Origin: Septoria linicola
Taxonomy: Eukaryota; Ascomycota; Dothideomycetes; Mycosphaerellales; Mycosphaerellaceae
Length of the DNA: 64,000 nt
Assembly (NCBI GenBank): GCA_024114885.1
Contig: CP099430.1
Location: forward strand, 310,001-374,000
Direction: 5' to 3'
Translations under genes and position numbers: made by a program
Notes under the pieces: generated by a model
Databases searched by the model: none
What the model was told of the DNA's origin: nothing
What the model saw: only the letters and a program-made list of their open reading frames with translations
In this document: positions 60,158 through 64,000 of the stretch, one piece after another
Position numbering within the stretch: position 1 is the first letter of the stretch
Layout: every line of letters begins with the position of its first letter

Positions 60158-61190
60158 ATAAGCGCTTCGCGTAAGCGGCGTAACTACAACGACGACGACG
60201 ACCCTAATTAACGTAAGCGCTACGTAATACTACCGTCTACCCTCTCCTCTAGTAAGAGAAAGAGTTAGACTACTTAAGGCTATACTCGCTATACTCGCTA
60301 GATCTATAACTTGACTAGGATACGCTACTCCTAAGCTTCGCTCGCTCCTTAGCTATCTCGCGTATACGACTCGATACTAATTCTTATAATACTAGTTATA
60401 CTTAATAGCTGTAGTACTACCTTTAGCTAGTTGGCCCGCCGCTACGATCGCTATAGGTACGTCTCTCTTACGCTTCGTATACGCCTCTTAACTAACTCTC
60501 TTACTAGGCGCGGTTACTACTACTACGACCCTATTCTACTAGCTACCGCTAGTGTCTACGACGCCGTAGTCTTCGTACGCTACACGATCGATTAGTACGA
60601 CCGCGACGTAGACGCCGACCCTACGCTTCACGTAGACCTCCTAGAATCTCTTACTACTACTTAAGCCTATCTTAACTAGGTCCTCTCTACTACCTAGTAT
60701 AACGCCTCGCGCTACGTCGGCGAGACGAAGGTACTACGTAGTAGAGGCGTAGGCGCCGTGAGCGTAGGTCTCTCTAAGGTGTCTATCGCTACCTTATAGT
60801 TATTAGACTATACTTTTACTAGTCTATATTAGATTACTCGCGAGGTAAGTTAGGCGTTTCGTACTCGATATTACTTCGTTTCTTATACTAATCGTACACG
60901 TAGTACGGCTACCGCGTAGGCGTTAACCTAGCTACTACTAATACTACCTTCGCTAGTAAAGCCCTTAGTAACGAAGATAAGTAAGACGGCTCTAGTAAAG
61001 AGTCTAACTAGTTTAGTCTAGCGATACGCGTACTTATCGCGTCCGAGGTATACTAACTACGATACTATTCCGCCGGCGCTACGCTAGCGATAACTAAGAT
61101 ACTCTAAGCCTATAAAGGCTAAGATAGCTCGGCTATAGCGCGCTTACGCGTCGTAGTCGTAATCGTAGAACTAGGTCTCTATAATTTTCT
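60158..61190 (+). pseudogene. Gypsy-B antisense third coding region
   Basis: A plus-strand frame opens at a former ATG (ATA at 60158) with MSASRKRRNYNDDDDPN-like text. It runs coherently for about 340 codons through RIP stops only, with segments such as ATASVYDAVVFVRYTIDQYD, HVDLLESLTTT and VSIATLQLLDYTFTSLYQIT, then a Ser/Gln-rich end. It lies between integrase and the 3' LTR, opposite to pol, the same place as in Gypsy-A. It starts basic and has a helical middle; no family is recognised. It could be a regulator, an envelope-like or particle-associated protein, or a captured host gene. Confidence 0.5.
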
Positions 61191-61489
61191 CTCTTTCTAA
61201 TTTCTATATATATATCTTATAACCTAGTTTGTCTACGCGCGTCGCACGCGTTTCGCTTATACTTCGAACTCGTCTAGCGCCTTATACTCGTTAACGTTCT
61301 CTACTAACTCCTAGGTATTATACTCTTCTAGCTAATATCGCTATTTTATAAGATATTACTATTATCCTTTAACCTTCCTAGTTTTTAAGACCTTCTCTAC
61401 CTCCTATTCGCTCTTATCGTCTACGAGTAGTATACTCTGCGCCTACGCTTCGTCCGGTCCTTACTACGGTTTAAGAAGAGAAATATAGA

Positions 61490-62900
61490 AGATATTATAG
61501 ACACGTATAGTACTTAGTAGGGCTAGGCGATACGCCTACGCTCCTATAACGCTAATTACTCGATATAGACTAATAAACTTCTCTACTAGCTTCTTACTTA
61601 GCTAGTTCAAGTTAAGGTTTTTAGTAGATAAGAGTATAAGGTCTCCTACCTTATACTACTAGAGCTTGTACCGAGAGTTATAGTACTTCGCTTACGCGTC
61701 GGTTATAGCTTTCTAGCGCTCCTATAGCTCCTTATATACGTTACGTAGTCTCTTTACTATATCCTTTTCTATAGGTGCCTCTCTCCCTAGACGCTCGTCT
61801 CGAGCGTCGCGTATACGCGTTACTATTTTAGAGTTAAACCTATATAAGATATTAAAGAGGCTCTTACGTAGCGTAGGGTAGTCGCTATTATTATACGCGA
61901 ACTCTACTTATAGTAGTAAAGCGGCCTAATTATCTTATTACTCGTTATAGAAGATATAGAGGTACTACTCTAAAGTCTAGTTAGTACGCTCTATTTAGCT
62001 GTCTATTTATAGGTAGAACGCTATACTAAGCTTACGCTTTATATATATTTCGTAGTAGAAGTCTAACTAAAACTAGCTTATAAACACCGAGCCTCTATCT
62101 ATTATAATACTAGTAGGTATACTATAGTATCGGACGACTTCGTTACTTAGGATACTCGTAAGCTTAGCGCTTATACATCTCTTAGTTATAGTAACGAATA
62201 TCGACATTTTAGTATATCTATCGATAATTACTAGGATCGTATTATAGACGTATACGTTTCGCTTACTTAGTAGAAGATCTATAATAAAGTCTATCGTTAG
62301 TTCTTACTATAGTCTTTCTAGTAGAGGCAACGACTTTAGTTCGCTATATAGGCGATAGCGCCTCGCCTTCGTATACTAGTAGGCTTCGTAGGCTTCTATA
62401 TACTCGGCTACGTCGGTCGCTATTCTTAGCTAGTAGTACTTCTACTATATTAATTTTAGCGTTTTGTCTTTCCTAAAGTAGCTAGCTAGGACGTCGTCGT
62501 AGTATATACGTATTACCTACGTCCTTAAGGCGTAGTCCTTTAGAAGATATAGGTAGTCTTCTATAAATAAGGCGTTATCTTTAATCCTATATTGCTCGTA
62601 TACGCCTCTATTATACTTCGCCTACTCGTATACTACGTAGGTATTCGGCTCCGCGTATATAATCGCTTTAGCGTATCTAAATATAAGGTCGGAAATATTA
62701 GCGTATAGTTATTCGCGCGCGACTATTACGCTAGCTACTCGCTATAGTAGCGACACGCTAGCCTTACTATAGGCGGCGTCCTCTTCGAGGCTTATACTAT
62801 TCGGCCTACCTCTCCGGTAATAGAGAGCGTCTCTTAGTTCTATAGTTTAGACGCTTTTAGAGTTAGAGTCTTTAGGTATAGGTAGTCCTACCTATCTACG
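61490..62900 (-). pseudogene. Gypsy-B integrase
   Basis: On the minus strand 61700-61500 parallels the Gypsy-A integrase C-terminus (GDLILLSTKNLNL-like text followed by KKLVEKFI and ARYRV-like text). The region 62000-62300 aligns by eye with 33480-33760 of Gypsy-A, including ATACTAAGCTTACGC near 62030. The domain is RIP-degraded. Confidence 0.7.
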
Positions 62901-63339
62901 CTCTACGTCCTTATCTTCGCTTACGACTTCTACGATCCTTACGTACGCTTTACTATTATAACGTATACGCTCTACCTCTATAGCTACGCTTCGTATCCGC
63001 TTCGCTAGTAACCTCTAAGATCTACTAAGCGAACGCTTTTAGTAATATCTCTATAATAGTAAGTTACTACTACTACCTATAACTATTACTAGTTACTAAG
63101 TAGGTTTTATAGTAGAGGGACTATAGCCTTTCTACTCTTATAGCTCTACGTAATACGTCGCGTATACGGCTCGAACTCGCGCTATAATAGGGTTACTCGC
63201 GTCGCGTATAGGTAACGATTAACTTAAGGAGTCCTATACCTTTAGTTTAGTCTAAAGTATAGGTAATAGGTTAGACATATACTAGGCCTCTCTAGCGTAG
63301 TTACTACGCCTCGATAGCGCGTCGGCGGGGTTTAGCTTA

Positions 63340-64000
63340 CTAGTACGATACTTAATCGTGAAATTATAAGGTACTAGTAAGGTTACCTACCTTACCTATT
63401 AGCTCGTTAGTTACTTTATTATTATAAAGGCTTTAAGGTTAGCGTAGTCGACGATCACAGTAATCGTATACTATACGCCTTCGAGATACGGTCGCTACGC
63501 CTTAAAGGCTTCTATAACTATAAGGAGTTCCTTATCGTATACCTCGTAATTATACTCTATAGTAATTAGCTTACGCGAGTAAAATACGATTAGGTACTAG
63601 TTCCCTTTAAAGAGCTATATTAAGATCCCTACTACTACGAAATCCGACGCGTCGGTTTCGATACGTATAGGCTATATAGGATTATAGTGTCTAAGGAGTA
63701 GTATAGTTTAGAATACTTTCTTTAGCTACTAAAACGTATACTCCTCGCTTTCGCTCTATTAGATAGGCCCTAGCTTCTTACCTTTAATAGCTCTCTTAGA
63801 TAGAGCCGTAAGAAGCGTTACTATCTTAGAGTACTATCGAATAAAACGACGATAGAAGTTAGTAAATCCTAAGAAGGATTAAACCTCTATAAGGGTTATA
63901 GGCTTTAGCTACGCTACAATAGCGTCGACCCTATATAGATCTATCGTAACGCCTCTAGTAGTTACTACGAAGTCTAAGAAATCGACTTCCTTCTAGAAGA
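63340..64000 (-). pseudogene. Gypsy-B RNase H and RT thumb, cut by the window end
   Basis: From 64000 the minus strand reads KKVDFLDFVVTTRGVTID and then SFLGFTNFYRRFI, matching the RT thumb of Gypsy-A at 35090-34930. The RNase H part follows to about 63340. The catalytic box is outside the window. Confidence 0.8.

Larger units (their letters stand above)
59601..64000 (-). mobile_element. Gypsy-B: Ty3/Gypsy element, left part, runs off the window
   Basis: A 205-bp LTR (59601-59805) related to Gypsy-A's has matching ends TATAAAGGG and CTCTTATA. A polypurine tract (59806-59825 in reverse) follows. Next is an antisense extra coding region, and then pol on the minus strand with integrase near 61500-61700 and the RT end near 63800-64000. 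The 5' part and second LTR lie beyond 64000. It inserted into Copia-A copy 2. Confidence 0.85.

Noticed and set aside
1..64000. tRNA and rRNA genes, telomere repeats
   Set aside because: No cloverleaf with A and B boxes, no rRNA-like stretch and no TTAGGG array noticed by eye; a covariance search was not possible.

Overview
The window reads as a stretch of a filamentous ascomycete genome in which repeat-rich DNA has been mutated almost to saturation by repeat-induced point mutation (RIP). About 56 kb is nearly free of CA and TG dinucleotides and flooded with TA, while CG is kept. For example 13801-13860 has 0 CA, 0 TG, 13 TA and 3 CG. CAA, CAG and TGG codons have become stops and ATG has become ATA, so almost no open frames survive although retroelement domains can still be read through the stops. 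Two islands of ordinary composition remain, 38336-43344 and about 44690-47945. The genus cannot be told from this; a Dothideomycete-like fungus is only a guess.

Left block (1-30366) is a nest of insertions. From 1 to 5892 lie two unrecognised degraded coding regions and a pair of terminal-inverted-repeat-like sequences. From 6108 to 30366 lies one Ty1/Copia element (family Copia-A, copy 1) split by three insertions: a 13.2-kb Ty3/Gypsy element (Gypsy-C, 6472-19707, minus strand, 278-bp LTRs), a 1-kb composite insert (22243-23275) holding a solo Gypsy-A-type LTR and three 69-bp tandem repeats, and a younger, less mutated Copia element (Copia-B, 24960-29649, 122-bp LTRs, 5-bp target duplication). 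A Gypsy-A LTR fragment follows, then a complete Gypsy-A element (31050-37725, minus strand, 172-bp LTRs, ATTAA target duplication).

The first island holds three intact protein genes on the plus strand: a 488-residue single-pass membrane protein with one 61-nt intron, a 451-residue membrane protein with a proline run, and a 273-residue glutamine-rich protein. None is recognised. The second island (44690-47945) has normal composition but only short or interrupted reading frames and is probably decayed single-copy DNA.

Right block (43345-44690 and 47946-64000) is mutated again. From about 48500 to 54340 four or more unrecognised coding regions lie in a row on the plus strand. One keeps its ATG and a 454-codon frame and is bracketed by long palindrome-rich inverted repeats. 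It is followed by a second Copia-A copy (54749-59600) cut by a Gypsy-B element (59601 to the window end, minus strand).

Two themes stand out. All three Gypsy elements carry an extra coding region between integrase and the 3' LTR: antisense to pol in Gypsy-A and Gypsy-B, sense in Gypsy-C. The primer binding sites of both Copia families match the anticodon arm of initiator tRNA-Met once TG-to-TA changes are allowed for.
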